From positions 1-57,580 of the forward strand of contig CADCGD010000019.1 in the NCBI GenBank assembly GCA_902800925.1: a stretch of DNA of 57,580 nucleotides, written 5' to 3'. Below the pieces are notes generated by a model. The model was given only the letters and a program-made list of their open reading frames with translations. It did no database searches and was not told the origin of the DNA. This document shows positions 8,954-15,981 of the stretch, in pieces. Position 1 is the first letter of the stretch. Each line of letters opens with the position of its first letter. Source of the DNA: an uncultured Bacteroidales bacterium (lineage in GTDB: Bacteria > Bacteroidota > Bacteroidia > Bacteroidales > Bacteroidaceae). The translations under genes and the position numbers were made by a program.

Positions 8954-9106
8954 AATAGCGGTAGCAATTTATCATTTATCATTTATCATTTAGCGAATGC
9001 GTAATAGCGGTAGCAATTTATCATTTATCAATTATCATTTAGCGAATGCGTAATAGCGGTAGCAATTTATCATTTATCATTTATCAATTATCATTTAGCG
9101 AATGCG
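8954..9106. repeat. Three tandem 48-55 bp repeats containing the fmt start codon
   Basis: Units at 8954-9001, 9003-9050 (48 bp each) and 9052-9106 (55 bp). Each reads aatagcggtagcaatttatc, then heptads, then atttagcgaatgcg, with single t's between. The third has one extra 7-mer (tttatca). The ATG of fmt is inside the gcgaATGcg end of the third unit. There are no unique spacers, so this is not CRISPR. Confidence 0.85.
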
Positions 9107-10079
9107 TAAGTCAGATTTAAGAATAGTTTTTATGGGAACCCCGGAGTTTGCGGTAGAGACGCTGCAGGCATTGGTGGAGAATGAATATAACGTGGTGGCC
9201 GTGGTGACACAGCCCGATAAACCCGTGGGACGACACCAGACAGAGATGCAGCCCTCGGCAGTGAAGCAGTATGCGGTGGCACATGGATTACCCGTGCTGC
9301 AACCCGAGAAGATGAAAGACCCGGAGTTTGTAGAACAGCTCCGTTCGTACAATGCCAACCTGCAGGTGGTGGTGGCCTTCCGCATGTTACCTGAGGTGGT
9401 ATGGGCAATGCCGGAGTTCGGCACCTTTAACGTCCATGCGGCGCTGTTGCCCCAGTATCGTGGTGCGGCCCCCATCAACTGGGCGGTTATCAATGGTGAG
9501 ACAGAGACGGGTGTGACCACTTTCTTCCTCGACCATGATATCGATACAGGCCGTATCATCCTGAAGAAGCCTTTCCCTATTCCCGACGATGCCGATGTAG
9601 AGTATGTCTATGACGGTCTGATGCACCTTGGTGCCCAGCTCTGTCTGGAGACCCTCGAAGCTATCGTTGCTGCTGACGGCCACCCCGATAGCATCCCACA
9701 GGATGATTCTCAATTCTCAATTCTCAATTCTCAATTAAAATCTGCCCCTAAGATTTTCAAGGAAACCTGTCAGATAGACTGGACAAAGACCGCCAAACAG
9801 GTCTATGACTTTGTGCGTGGCCTGAGTCCTTATCCTGGTGCGTGGACTATGCTCGTAGGCAATGACAAGGAGAGCGTCCTGAAGATTTACAAGACCCACA
9901 AGACCGGATGCGCTACCGACCAGAAACCAGGTACCCTCCGTGTAGAACAGAAGATGCTGCAGATTGCTGCTGGTGACGAATGGCTGGAGATTGTAGAGCT
10001 TCAGATGGCTGGGAAGAAGCGCATGACAGCCCGTGATTTCCTGAACGGTACAAAGATTGAAAATTTTTTTGTACGTTGA
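9102..10079 (+). CDS. fmt: Methionyl-tRNA formyltransferase
   Basis: Formylates initiator Met-tRNA using 10-formyl-THF. 325 aa against about 315 in E. coli. The N-terminal formyltransferase domain starts RIVFMGTPEFAVETL and carries FNVHAALLPQYRGAAPINWA with the catalytic Asn and His, and FFLDHDIDTG with the Asp. The C-terminal OB-like domain begins near residue 215 (FKETCQIDWTKTAKQVYDFVRGLSPYPGAWT). Oddity: four exact copies of ttctcaa (9707-9734) are read in frame as [10 protein letters not shown] at the interdomain linker. The start ATG lies in the tandem repeat upstream. Translation should tolerate the linker insertion, but loss or gain of one 7-mer would frameshift the C-domain. Confidence 0.96.
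   Translation: MRKSDLRIVFMGTPEFAVETLQALVENEYNVVAVVTQPDKPVGRHQTEMQPSAVKQYAVAHGLPVLQPEKMKDPEFVEQLRSYNANLQVVVAFRMLPEVVWAMPEFGTFNVHAALLPQYRGAAPINWAVINGETETGVTTFFLDHDIDTGRIILKKPFPIPDDADVEYVYDGLMHLGAQLCLETLEAIVAADGHPDSIPQDDSQFSILNSQLKSAPKIFKETCQIDWTKTAKQVYDFVRGLSPYPGAWTMLVGNDKESVLKIYKTHKTGCATDQKPGTLRVEQKMLQIAAGDEWLEIVELQMAGKKRMTARDFLNGTKIENFFVR
9707..9736. repeat. In-frame heptad tract inside fmt
   Basis: Four perfect tandem ttctcaa units plus tt, the same family as the intergenic gagaatt tracts (reverse complement). They are placed exactly in the linker between the two Fmt domains. Confidence 0.9.
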
Positions 10080-10237
10080 GATAATAAATGGGTATTGCTG
10101 TGCGTTTCTCTAATAGAAACTCAAATACAGGATGCCTATGCAACATTTTACTCAAAACGAATTCCAACCACATCCATCCACCATTCTGTTTATCAAACAG
10201 TTTGCGAGAATGTGTAACACCAAGAACACTCAGAGAA

Positions 10238-10900
10238 ATGGCTACAATGGTTTCGCCGTCGCTGCTTGCAGCTGACTTCCTACATCTCGACCAGGAGATA
10301 GACATGATTAATCGCAGTGAGGCCGACTGGCTTCATCTGGATGTGATGGATGGTGTGTTTGTTCCCAACATCTCGTTTGGCTTCCCTGTTCTGGAGGCTG
10401 TTGCCAAGAAGTGTAAGAAACCGCTGGACGTGCACTACATGATAGTGCACCCGGAGCACTACATCCAGCAGACGGCGAAGCTTGGGGCGATGATGATGAA
10501 CGTACACTACGAGGCGTGCACCCATCTGCACCGTACTGTTCAGGAGATTCATCAGGCAGGCATGAAGGCTGCTGTGACGCTCAATCCCGCCACACCCGTC
10601 TGTGTCCTGGAGGATATCATCTGCGATGTTGACATGGTGTTGCTGATGAGTGTCAATCCTGGCTTTGGTGGTCAGACGTTCATTGAGAATACTATCAAGA
10701 AGGTGCGCCAGCTCCGTCAGTTGATTGCTGAACGTGGCTCAAAAGCACTGATAGAGATTGATGGTGGGGTACAGCAAGAAACAGCACCACGTCTCGTTGA
10801 GGCGGGTGCCGATGTATTGGTTGCCGGTAGCTATGTGTTCCATAGCCCTAAGCCGGAGGCTACCATTAGTGCACTTCGTGCTTTACGGGCTACGCCCTAA
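10238..10900 (+). CDS. rpe: Ribulose-phosphate 3-epimerase
   Basis: Interconverts ribulose 5-phosphate and xylulose 5-phosphate in the pentose phosphate pathway. 220 aa from ATG 10238, the usual family length. A TIM barrel with MVSPSLLAADF at the N-terminus, WLHLDVMDG, HYMIVHPEHYI, MSVNPGFGGQ and IEIDGGV near the end supplies the metal-binding His/Asp set. The frame is open back to 10088, but that extension is not conserved. The last codons (R-A-T-P-stop) fall in a 21-bp sequence (10886-10906) identical to one beside rmlA, so a repeat has supplied the C-terminal end. 10080-10237 upstream holds only a small hairpin (ctgttt-atc-aaacag, 10186-10200). Confidence 0.95.
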   Translation: MATMVSPSLLAADFLHLDQEIDMINRSEADWLHLDVMDGVFVPNISFGFPVLEAVAKKCKKPLDVHYMIVHPEHYIQQTAKLGAMMMNVHYEACTHLHRTVQEIHQAGMKAAVTLNPATPVCVLEDIICDVDMVLLMSVNPGFGGQTFIENTIKKVRQLRQLIAERGSKALIEIDGGVQQETAPRLVEAGADVLVAGSYVFHSPKPEATISALRALRATP

Positions 10901-10987
10901 ATGATAAATGATAATTGATAAATGATAATGGATAATTACGGACTGCGGTAGCAATTTATCATTTATCAATTATCATTTAGCGAATGC
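10886..10987. repeat. Stem-loop element between convergent rpe and sigma factor genes (reverse orientation)
   Basis: The palindrome gggctacgccc is followed by heptads. A perfect 23-bp inverted repeat (10906-10928 with 10956-10978) encloses a 27-nt loop, 10929-10955. That loop is the exact reverse complement of the loop of the 13727-13821 element. The outer end is agcgaatgcg. It may act as a bidirectional terminator. Confidence 0.85.
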
Positions 10988-10988
10988 G

Positions 10989-11588
10989 CTATAGTTCCAT
11001 GCTCAGTTGGATATGGTGATGCTTAGCCATGCGGCGCATGTTGATAAGCGCGTAGCGCATGCGTCCCAGTGAGGTGTTGATGCTCACCCCCGTCATCTCG
11101 GCAATCTCCTTGAACGACAGGTCTTGATAGTAACGCATATAGACAACCTCGCGCTGAGGGGCGGGTAGGGCGTCCATCAGGTGGCGTACGTCGTCCATCA
11201 CCTGTGTGTTGACATATTCGTTCTCACGGTTCAGGTCCATCACCTGATTGCCACTCAACTTGTTCAGGTCGTTGTCTTCCGACGGTTCAATGATATGGGC
11301 CGAGCGCTGTTGACGATAGGTGTCCATGATGATGTTATGGGCAATACGCGTCAGCCAGAAGGCAAACTTACCGGAATCGGTGTACTTACCTTCCTGCAGT
11401 TTCGTGATTACCTTGACAAACGTTTCTTGGAATACGTCGTTAGCCAAGTCGGGGTCACGAACCACGAACATGATATACGAGAAGAGTTTTTGCTGATTGC
11501 GAGCTAATAACTCATCAAATGCCTTGTTGTCTCCATCTATGTAAAGTAGTGCCAACGCTTCGTCGGTACAACTTGCATAATTCTTCAT
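10989..11588 (-). CDS. RNA polymerase sigma-70 factor, ECF type
   Basis: 199 aa. Region 2 (about 25-95) includes YIMFVVRDPDLANDVFQETFVKV and FAFWLTRIAHNIIMDTYRQQ. Region 4 (about 135-190) includes LPAPQREVVYMRYYQDLSFKEIAEMTGVSINTSLGRMRYAL with its helix-turn-helix. No anti-sigma factor is adjacent, unlike the sigma/anti-sigma pairs tied to SusC/D loci, so control is likely by its own promoter or a distant partner. It has a well-formed promoter (11675-11705) shared in one intergenic region with the divergent kinase fusion. The stop lies one base after the repeat element that separates it from rpe. Confidence 0.93.
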   Translation of the reverse strand: MKNYASCTDEALALLYIDGDNKAFDELLARNQQKLFSYIMFVVRDPDLANDVFQETFVKVITKLQEGKYTDSGKFAFWLTRIAHNIIMDTYRQQRSAHIIEPSEDNDLNKLSGNQVMDLNRENEYVNTQVMDDVRHLMDALPAPQREVVYMRYYQDLSFKEIAEMTGVSINTSLGRMRYALINMRRMAKHHHIQLSMEL

Positions 11589-11674
11589 ATTTCTTTTTTG
11601 TTAGTTATGAAGTAGAGCTTTTTCGATAGGCAGAAATGTTTAAGTTATTAACTAATTTTTATGTTTTATCGCTG

Positions 11675-11705
11675 CAAAAGTAAGCAAAAATATCATTCTC
11701 GCAAA
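11675..11705 (-). promoter_or_regulatory. Promoter of the ECF sigma factor gene
   Basis: On the minus strand TTTG (11702-11705), 19 nt, TACTTTTG (11675-11682), an exact consensus arrangement. It leaves a leader of roughly 80 nt. Confidence 0.8.
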
Positions 11706-11745
11706 ATTTTTCATGAAAAAAATGCCCTTTTTAACGAAAAAAGCG

Positions 11746-11753
11746 TACCTTTG
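11746..11753 (+). promoter_or_regulatory. -7 box of the kinase-nucleotidyltransferase gene
   Basis: TACCTTTG followed by TGCAAAG; the start codon is 34 nt downstream. The -33 element is poor (only T-rich sequence near 11728). Confidence 0.6.
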
Positions 11754-11787
11754 TGCAAAGATTTACTAAATATACTACTAAAAAGAT

Positions 11788-13722
11788 ATGATAAAGTTGT
11801 TTGTGCCAGGCCGACTCTGCCTTTTCGGTGAACATACAGACTGGGCCGGTCACTATCGTACCATGAATGCAGATATTCTGCCAGGAGCCTCTATCGTGAC
11901 AGGTATCGAACAGGGTATCTATGCCGAGGTGGAGAAGTCGCCTATCTTCGAGATGTACAGTGATGCTCCTGAGATTGCCGAGGTGTGGAATGATTTCTCG
12001 TGTAAGATGAACGAGGCGGAGTTGAAGGGGGTCGCCAAGTCAGGGACGTTTTTCAGCTATTGTGCAGGAGTAGCCAGTTATATGCTGGAATGGTATAAGG
12101 TGGGTGGTGTGCGTATCCGCATCACAGCCATGACGCTCCCTATGAAGAGCGGTCTGTCATCAAGTGCTGCCATCTGTGTCCTCGTAGCGCGCGCGTTCAA
12201 TAAACTATATAAGCTGAATCTCAATACACTGGGTGAGATGAACATCGCCTATTTGGGCGAGTTGCGTACGTCTAGCCGTTGTGGTCGTCTGGACCAGGCC
12301 TGTGCCTTTGGTGTGAAACCCAATCTGATGACCTTTGACGGTGATGAGATTGAGGTGAAGGCACTGAACGTGAAGAAGACACTCTACTGGGTCTTTGCCG
12401 ACCTGTGTGCTTCGAAGGACACTATCCGCATCCTGTCCGACCTGAACAAGTCGTACCCCTTTGCCACCACAGAAGCCGAGCAAAACCTGCATAAGGCCTT
12501 GGGTGAGTGGAACCATGAGATAATAGGACGTGCAGTCCGCTATATGGCTGAGGGTAATGTGCAGGCGTTGGGACAACTGATGACGGAAGCTGAGGAGAAG
12601 TTCGACAAATATATTGCCCCCATGTCGCCGGCTTTGCGTGCCCCAAAACTGCACGAGACCTTGCGTGACCCCAATATACAGCCGTTGGTATATGGTGGTA
12701 AAGGTGTGGGTTCACATGGCGATGGATCGGTGCAGTTCCTGGCACGTAATGCGGAGACCCAGCAACAGCTGATAGACTATCTGAATGCAAAGGGTATGAA
12801 GGCCTATGCCTTGACAGTTCATCCTGTACATACCGTCCGCAAGGCTATCATCCCTGTGGCAGGCTTTGGCACACGCCTCTATCCCGCCACCCGTACCATC
12901 AAGAAAGATTTCTTCCCCATGCCATGTCCCGATGGTATGGTGCGTCCAGTCATCCTCATCCTCTTGGAAGAGTTGGTGAAGAGTGGTGTCGAGGAAATCT
13001 GTCTAGTGCTGGGTTCTAAAGAAGAACGCCAGCTGTATAAGGACTTCTTTGATCGTCCGTTGCCTGATGAACACCTGCGCAAGCTCAATGCGGAGGCTCA
13101 AGAGTATGAGAATCGCATTCTGGATATCGGCAAGCGTCTGCGCTATGTCTATCAGTACGAGAAGAGGGGCTTTGGACATGCCGTCTATCAGGCTGCAGAT
13201 TTTGCTGGTAACGAACCCGTACTGCTGCTCTTGGGTGACACGCTCTACCGTTCGTCAACCAACAAACCCTGTGCCCTGCAGATGATTGAGGAATATGAGC
13301 GTTATAACCAACTGATGGTCAGCATCCATCCTATCCCGTTGGCCGTGGTGAGCCATTATGGTATTCTCAGTGGTGTATGGGAGGATAAGGAACGTACGGT
13401 GCTGAACGTCTCTGTGATGCAGGAGAAACCCAAGGCGTCGTATGCCGAGGAGTTTCTGGCTGTGCGCAATGGTGAGGGGCAGAAGGAATACTACAGCGTC
13501 TTCGGGCAATATATTCTGACACCCGATGTCTTTGCCCAGCTGGCTAGTGACATCGCTGCTGCTGATGAGGCTGGTGATACCACCAAGGAGATAGAACTTA
13601 CTGCAGCCTTGGAGGCTGTACGTCAGAAGAGTGGCATGATAGGTGTGCGCTTGAATGGTACGATGTACGATATGGGTAATCCCAAAGCACTCAGCCGTTG
13701 CATCATTGAGTTCCCACAATAA
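11788..13722 (+). CDS. Fused GHMP sugar kinase - sugar-phosphate nucleotidyltransferase
   Basis: 644 aa, two enzymes in one chain. Residues 1-350 are a galactokinase-like GHMP kinase: PGRLCLFGEHTDW (sugar-binding signature), MKSGLSSSAAICVLVARAF (ATP-binding GLSSSAA) and GGKGVGSHGDGSVQFLA (motif 3). From residue 352 a nucleotidyltransferase of the GalU type begins: KAIIPVAGFGTRLYPATRTIKKDFFP, LVLGSKEERQLYKDFF, and VLLLLGDTLY with the metal Asp. Together they could phosphorylate a free sugar at C1 and activate it to an NDP-sugar, as Fkp does for fucose, but the domain order is opposite to B. fragilis Fkp and the sugar is unknown. rmlA lies next door, convergent. Confidence 0.85.
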   Translation: MIKLFVPGRLCLFGEHTDWAGHYRTMNADILPGASIVTGIEQGIYAEVEKSPIFEMYSDAPEIAEVWNDFSCKMNEAELKGVAKSGTFFSYCAGVASYMLEWYKVGGVRIRITAMTLPMKSGLSSSAAICVLVARAFNKLYKLNLNTLGEMNIAYLGELRTSSRCGRLDQACAFGVKPNLMTFDGDEIEVKALNVKKTLYWVFADLCASKDTIRILSDLNKSYPFATTEAEQNLHKALGEWNHEIIGRAVRYMAEGNVQALGQLMTEAEEKFDKYIAPMSPALRAPKLHETLRDPNIQPLVYGGKGVGSHGDGSVQFLARNAETQQQLIDYLNAKGMKAYALTVHPVHTVRKAIIPVAGFGTRLYPATRTIKKDFFPMPCPDGMVRPVILILLEELVKSGVEEICLVLGSKEERQLYKDFFDRPLPDEHLRKLNAEAQEYENRILDIGKRLRYVYQYEKRGFGHAVYQAADFAGNEPVLLLLGDTLYRSSTNKPCALQMIEEYERYNQLMVSIHPIPLAVVSHYGILSGVWEDKERTVLNVSVMQEKPKASYAEEFLAVRNGEGQKEYYSVFGQYILTPDVFAQLASDIAAADEAGDTTKEIELTAALEAVRQKSGMIGVRLNGTMYDMGNPKALSRCIIEFPQ

Positions 13723-13726
13723 CTTA

Positions 13727-13821
13727 ACGCATTCGCTAATTGATAATTGATAAATGATAAATTGCTACCGCAGTCCGTAATTATCCATTATCATTTATCA
13801 ATTATCAATTAGCGAATGCGT
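13727..13821. repeat. 95-bp stem-loop element between convergent kinase fusion and rmlA
   Basis: A perfect 34-bp inverted repeat (13727-13760 with 13788-13821): gc-rich tips acgcattcgc/gcgaatgcgt, then heptads. The loop 13761-13787 (attgctaccgcagtccgtaa...) is 27 nt. A further solo arm with the ggcgtagccc palindrome fills 13822-13865. This is the fullest copy of the family, and a strong bidirectional terminator candidate even without a T-run. Confidence 0.9.
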
Positions 13822-13866
13822 CATCATTTGTCATTTATCAATTATCATTTAGGGCGTAGCCCGCCT

Positions 13867-14748
13867 TTATAATTTTGTCTCGCAGAGGCGCAACAGATAT
13901 TTGCCGTAGTCATTCTTCGCCATGGGCTCAGCCAGTTTGCGAAGCTGCTCACGGTCTATCCAGCCACGCTTGTAGGCGATTTCCTCCAAACAGGCGACCT
14001 TCAGTCCCTGACGCTTCTCGATGACCTCAATGAATGTAGAGGCTTCGCTGAGCGAGTCGTGGGTACCGGTGTCGAGCCAGGCAAAGCCACGCTGCAAGGT
14101 CTGTACCAGTAGGTTCTTGTCTTCCAGATAGCGCTGGTTGACAGTGGTAATCTCCAGCTCACCACGAGCTGAGGGCTTGATGGTTTTGGCAATATTGACT
14201 ACGCTATTGGGGTAGAAATAAAGACCCACTACGGCGTAGTTGCTTTTGGGCTTGGCAGGCTTCTCTTCGATAGACAGACAGTTGCCATCCTTGTCGAACT
14301 CTGCCACTCCATAGCGCTCCGGGTCATTGACATAATAGCCGAAAACTGTAGCTTGTCCTTTCTCCTCAGCACTGGCCACAGCCTGTTTCAGCATACCTGT
14401 AAAGCCACCACCATAGAAGATGTTGTCGCCCAGGACAAGGCAGGCGCAGTCGTCGCCAATGAACTGTTCGCCAATGATGAAAGCCTGAGCCAGTCCGTCG
14501 GGAGAGGGCTGCTCAGCATATTCAAAGCGTACGCCCAGGTCAGAACCGTCGCCCAGCAAACGCTTGAAAGCGGGCAGGTCGTAGGGGGTTGAGATGATAA
14601 GTATCTCACGGATGCCAGCGAGCATCAACGTAGAGATCGGGTAGTAAATCATCGGTTTGTCGAAGATGGGCAACATCTGTTTCGAAACACCCTTGGTGAT
14701 AGGGTAGAGGCGTGTTCCACTGCCTCCTGCTAATACGATACCTTTCAT
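13867..14748 (-). CDS. rmlA: Glucose-1-phosphate thymidylyltransferase
   Basis: Couples dTTP and glucose-1-phosphate to dTDP-glucose, the first step to dTDP-rhamnose and other deoxysugars. 293 aa, normal length. [20 protein letters not shown] at the N-terminus is the nucleotide-binding signature. [32 protein letters not shown] and [12 protein letters not shown] follow. C-terminal residues 220-293 match the RmlA allosteric-site region. No rmlB/C/D genes adjoin it, so the pathway is scattered. Its -7 box (TATATTTG on the minus strand at 14769-14776) adjoins a heptad tract that replaces the -33 region. Confidence 0.95.
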   Translation of the reverse strand: MKGIVLAGGSGTRLYPITKGVSKQMLPIFDKPMIYYPISTLMLAGIREILIISTPYDLPAFKRLLGDGSDLGVRFEYAEQPSPDGLAQAFIIGEQFIGDDCACLVLGDNIFYGGGFTGMLKQAVASAEEKGQATVFGYYVNDPERYGVAEFDKDGNCLSIEEKPAKPKSNYAVVGLYFYPNSVVNIAKTIKPSARGELEITTVNQRYLEDKNLLVQTLQRGFAWLDTGTHDSLSEASTFIEVIEKRQGLKVACLEEIAYKRGWIDREQLRKLAEPMAKNDYGKYLLRLCETKL

Positions 14749-14768
14749 ATTTTTTAATGTTTGTGCTG

Positions 14769-14827
14769 CAAATATACGAAATAATTGAGAATTGAGAATG
14801 GAGAATGGAGAATTTTTTGTAATTTTG
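14769..14827. promoter_or_regulatory. Divergent promoter pair around a heptad tract (rmlA / DUF gene)
   Basis: Minus-strand TATATTTG at 14769-14776 and plus-strand TAATTTTG at 14820-14827 are separated by 43 nt. That gap reads cgaaataattgagaattgag, then gaatggagaatggag units and a T-run ending in g. The gagaatt-family heptads occupy the place where both -33 boxes would be. Confidence 0.65.
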
Positions 14828-14855
14828 CATCCGATTTAATTGAAATATTAAGATA

Positions 14856-15473
14856 ATGAGTTTTATAAGTAGATTATTTGGAAAGAAAGAGGAGGAACAG
14901 AAGGTTGGTGGCATGGAGGATTTCATGACACTGATTCGCGTATATTTTCAGGCTGTGATGGCAGCAGATCTGGGCATCACCAATCTGGCGGCACTGCCCG
15001 ACTTGCGTACTTTCAAGGCTACGCTGAAGGTTCCCACACAGAACAATAAGCTGGGACTGGCCGAGAAGACACGTTGTAAGAAGATGCTCAAGGAACTCTA
15101 TCAGATGGACGACAACTTCACCAAGGAGATAGAGAGCAGCATTCGCAAGCGTTGCAAGAAACCACAAGACATACAGACCTATATGTATCAGTTCTCTGGT
15201 TTCTCACAGGACCTTTTAATGCTGACAGGTAACCTGATGAAGTTCAAACTTCGTCTGCCCAGCATCTTCAAAAGTGCTATCCGTACGATGACGGAAAAGA
15301 CTGTGAATGATATCTTTACAAAGAATGACTTCACGGACGCTGCAGTCATGAAAACGGTTGTTGCTATTCGCCAATACGACCAAAAGCTTGGTTTCTCGCA
15401 GCAGTGGGTTACCGACTTCGTTTTCCGTGTTGTGATGTTGGCGAAAAAGGAGAAACAGGCGCCAGAGAATTGA
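14856..15473 (+). CDS. Conserved hypothetical protein, helical
   Basis: 205 aa, mostly charged helices, no signal peptide or TM segment. It starts MSFISRLFGKKEEEQKVGGM. Later features include the Cys-containing KTRCKKMLKELYQMDD and a basic segment IRKRCKKPQD. I do not recognise the family. Its stop codon (15471-15473) lies within the first unit of a gagaatt tract that also carries the next gene's start. The true end may therefore have been altered by the repeat insertion. Confidence 0.75.
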   Translation: MSFISRLFGKKEEEQKVGGMEDFMTLIRVYFQAVMAADLGITNLAALPDLRTFKATLKVPTQNNKLGLAEKTRCKKMLKELYQMDDNFTKEIESSIRKRCKKPQDIQTYMYQFSGFSQDLLMLTGNLMKFKLRLPSIFKSAIRTMTEKTVNDIFTKNDFTDAAVMKTVVAIRQYDQKLGFSQQWVTDFVFRVVMLAKKEKQAPEN

Positions 15474-15903
15474 GAATTGAGAATTGAGAATTGAGAATTG
15501 AGAATTATGGCAAAGCCCAATGTAATAGCTGAAAAGAGTGAGGAATTTGCTGTAAGAGTGATTAATCTCTCCAAATATCTCATTGCTGAGAAGAAAGAAT
15601 ATATTATATCTAAACAGATATTTAGAAGTGGTACCAGTATAGGTGCTAATGTGAGCGAAAGTCGTAATGCACAAAGCAAAGATGATTTCATTAGTAAACT
15701 GAATATCGCTTTGAAAGAAGCAGATGAAACTGCTTATTGGCTCCGAATACTGAAACGTACTGAGTTTATCTCTCAAGACCAATTTTCTTCTTTGAATGAA
15801 GATGTTCAGGAACTGATTTCTATATTGGTCAGTATCATTAAAACTACAAAAGAAAAATGATGCGCAGCACTAATTCTCAATTCTCAATTCTCAATTCACA
15901 ATT
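15465..15903. mobile_element. Candidate stem-loop element carrying an S23-family gene (copy 2)
   Basis: The left arm is six perfect gagaatt units (15465-15506). The right arm is the inverse: aattctc x3, aattcac, aatt (15872-15903). A single four-helix-bundle gene fills the space. The architecture equals the 8462-9106 locus but with a different heptad. The mobile nature is inferred; no transposase, and no target duplication I can define. Confidence 0.45.
15507..15860 (+). CDS. Four-helix-bundle protein, 23S rRNA intervening-sequence (S23) family, copy 2
   Basis: 117 aa from ATG 15507, which directly follows the last gagaatt unit, so there is no Shine-Dalgarno. The signature FRSGTSIGANVSESRNAQSK and DFISKLNIALKEADETAYWL align with copy 1 at 8584-8943 over the full length (roughly 60 percent identical by eye). 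The function of this family outside 23S rRNA insertions is unknown. The gene is AT-rich relative to neighbours and sits between an unknown gene and the zapA-rny block. Confidence 0.88.
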   Translation: MAKPNVIAEKSEEFAVRVINLSKYLIAEKKEYIISKQIFRSGTSIGANVSESRNAQSKDDFISKLNIALKEADETAYWLRILKRTEFISQDQFSSLNEDVQELISILVSIIKTTKEK

Positions 15904-15954
15904 AAAAAATATTAAAATGGCAGGCAGAATGCTGTCATTTCAATATTTTTACAT

Positions 15955-15962
15955 TACCTTTG
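15955..15962 (+). promoter_or_regulatory. -7 box of the zapB-like/zapA/rny operon
   Basis: TACCTTTG, with the first ATG 19 nt downstream of the box. The -33 region is weak. The gagaatt right arm of the S23 element ends about 50 nt upstream. Confidence 0.6.
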
Positions 15963-15981
15963 TGGAATAAAGTGAGAAAGT

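Larger units (their letters stand above)
8462..9106. mobile_element. Candidate stem-loop element carrying an S23-family gene (copy 1)
   Basis: The left arm 8462-8496 (starts taattgataaatgataatt, ends attgctaccgc) is the inverted counterpart of 8958-8992 (gcggtagcaatttatcattt...), matching 33 of 35 positions. Between the arms lies one small AT-rich four-helix-bundle gene. The right side has three tandem arm copies. I call it a mobile element by inference from the arms, the foreign base composition and the second bracketed gene of the same family at 15465-15903. No transposase or target duplication is visible. Confidence 0.4.

Noticed and set aside
8954-9106. Three direct repeats considered as a CRISPR array
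   Set aside because: Units are contiguous with only single bases between them, no unique spacers and no cas genes in the window.
10088-10237. N-terminal extension of rpe by 50 codons
   Set aside because: The extension is Cys/His/Asn-rich and unlike any epimerase; the family starts at the MATMVSPSLL region.
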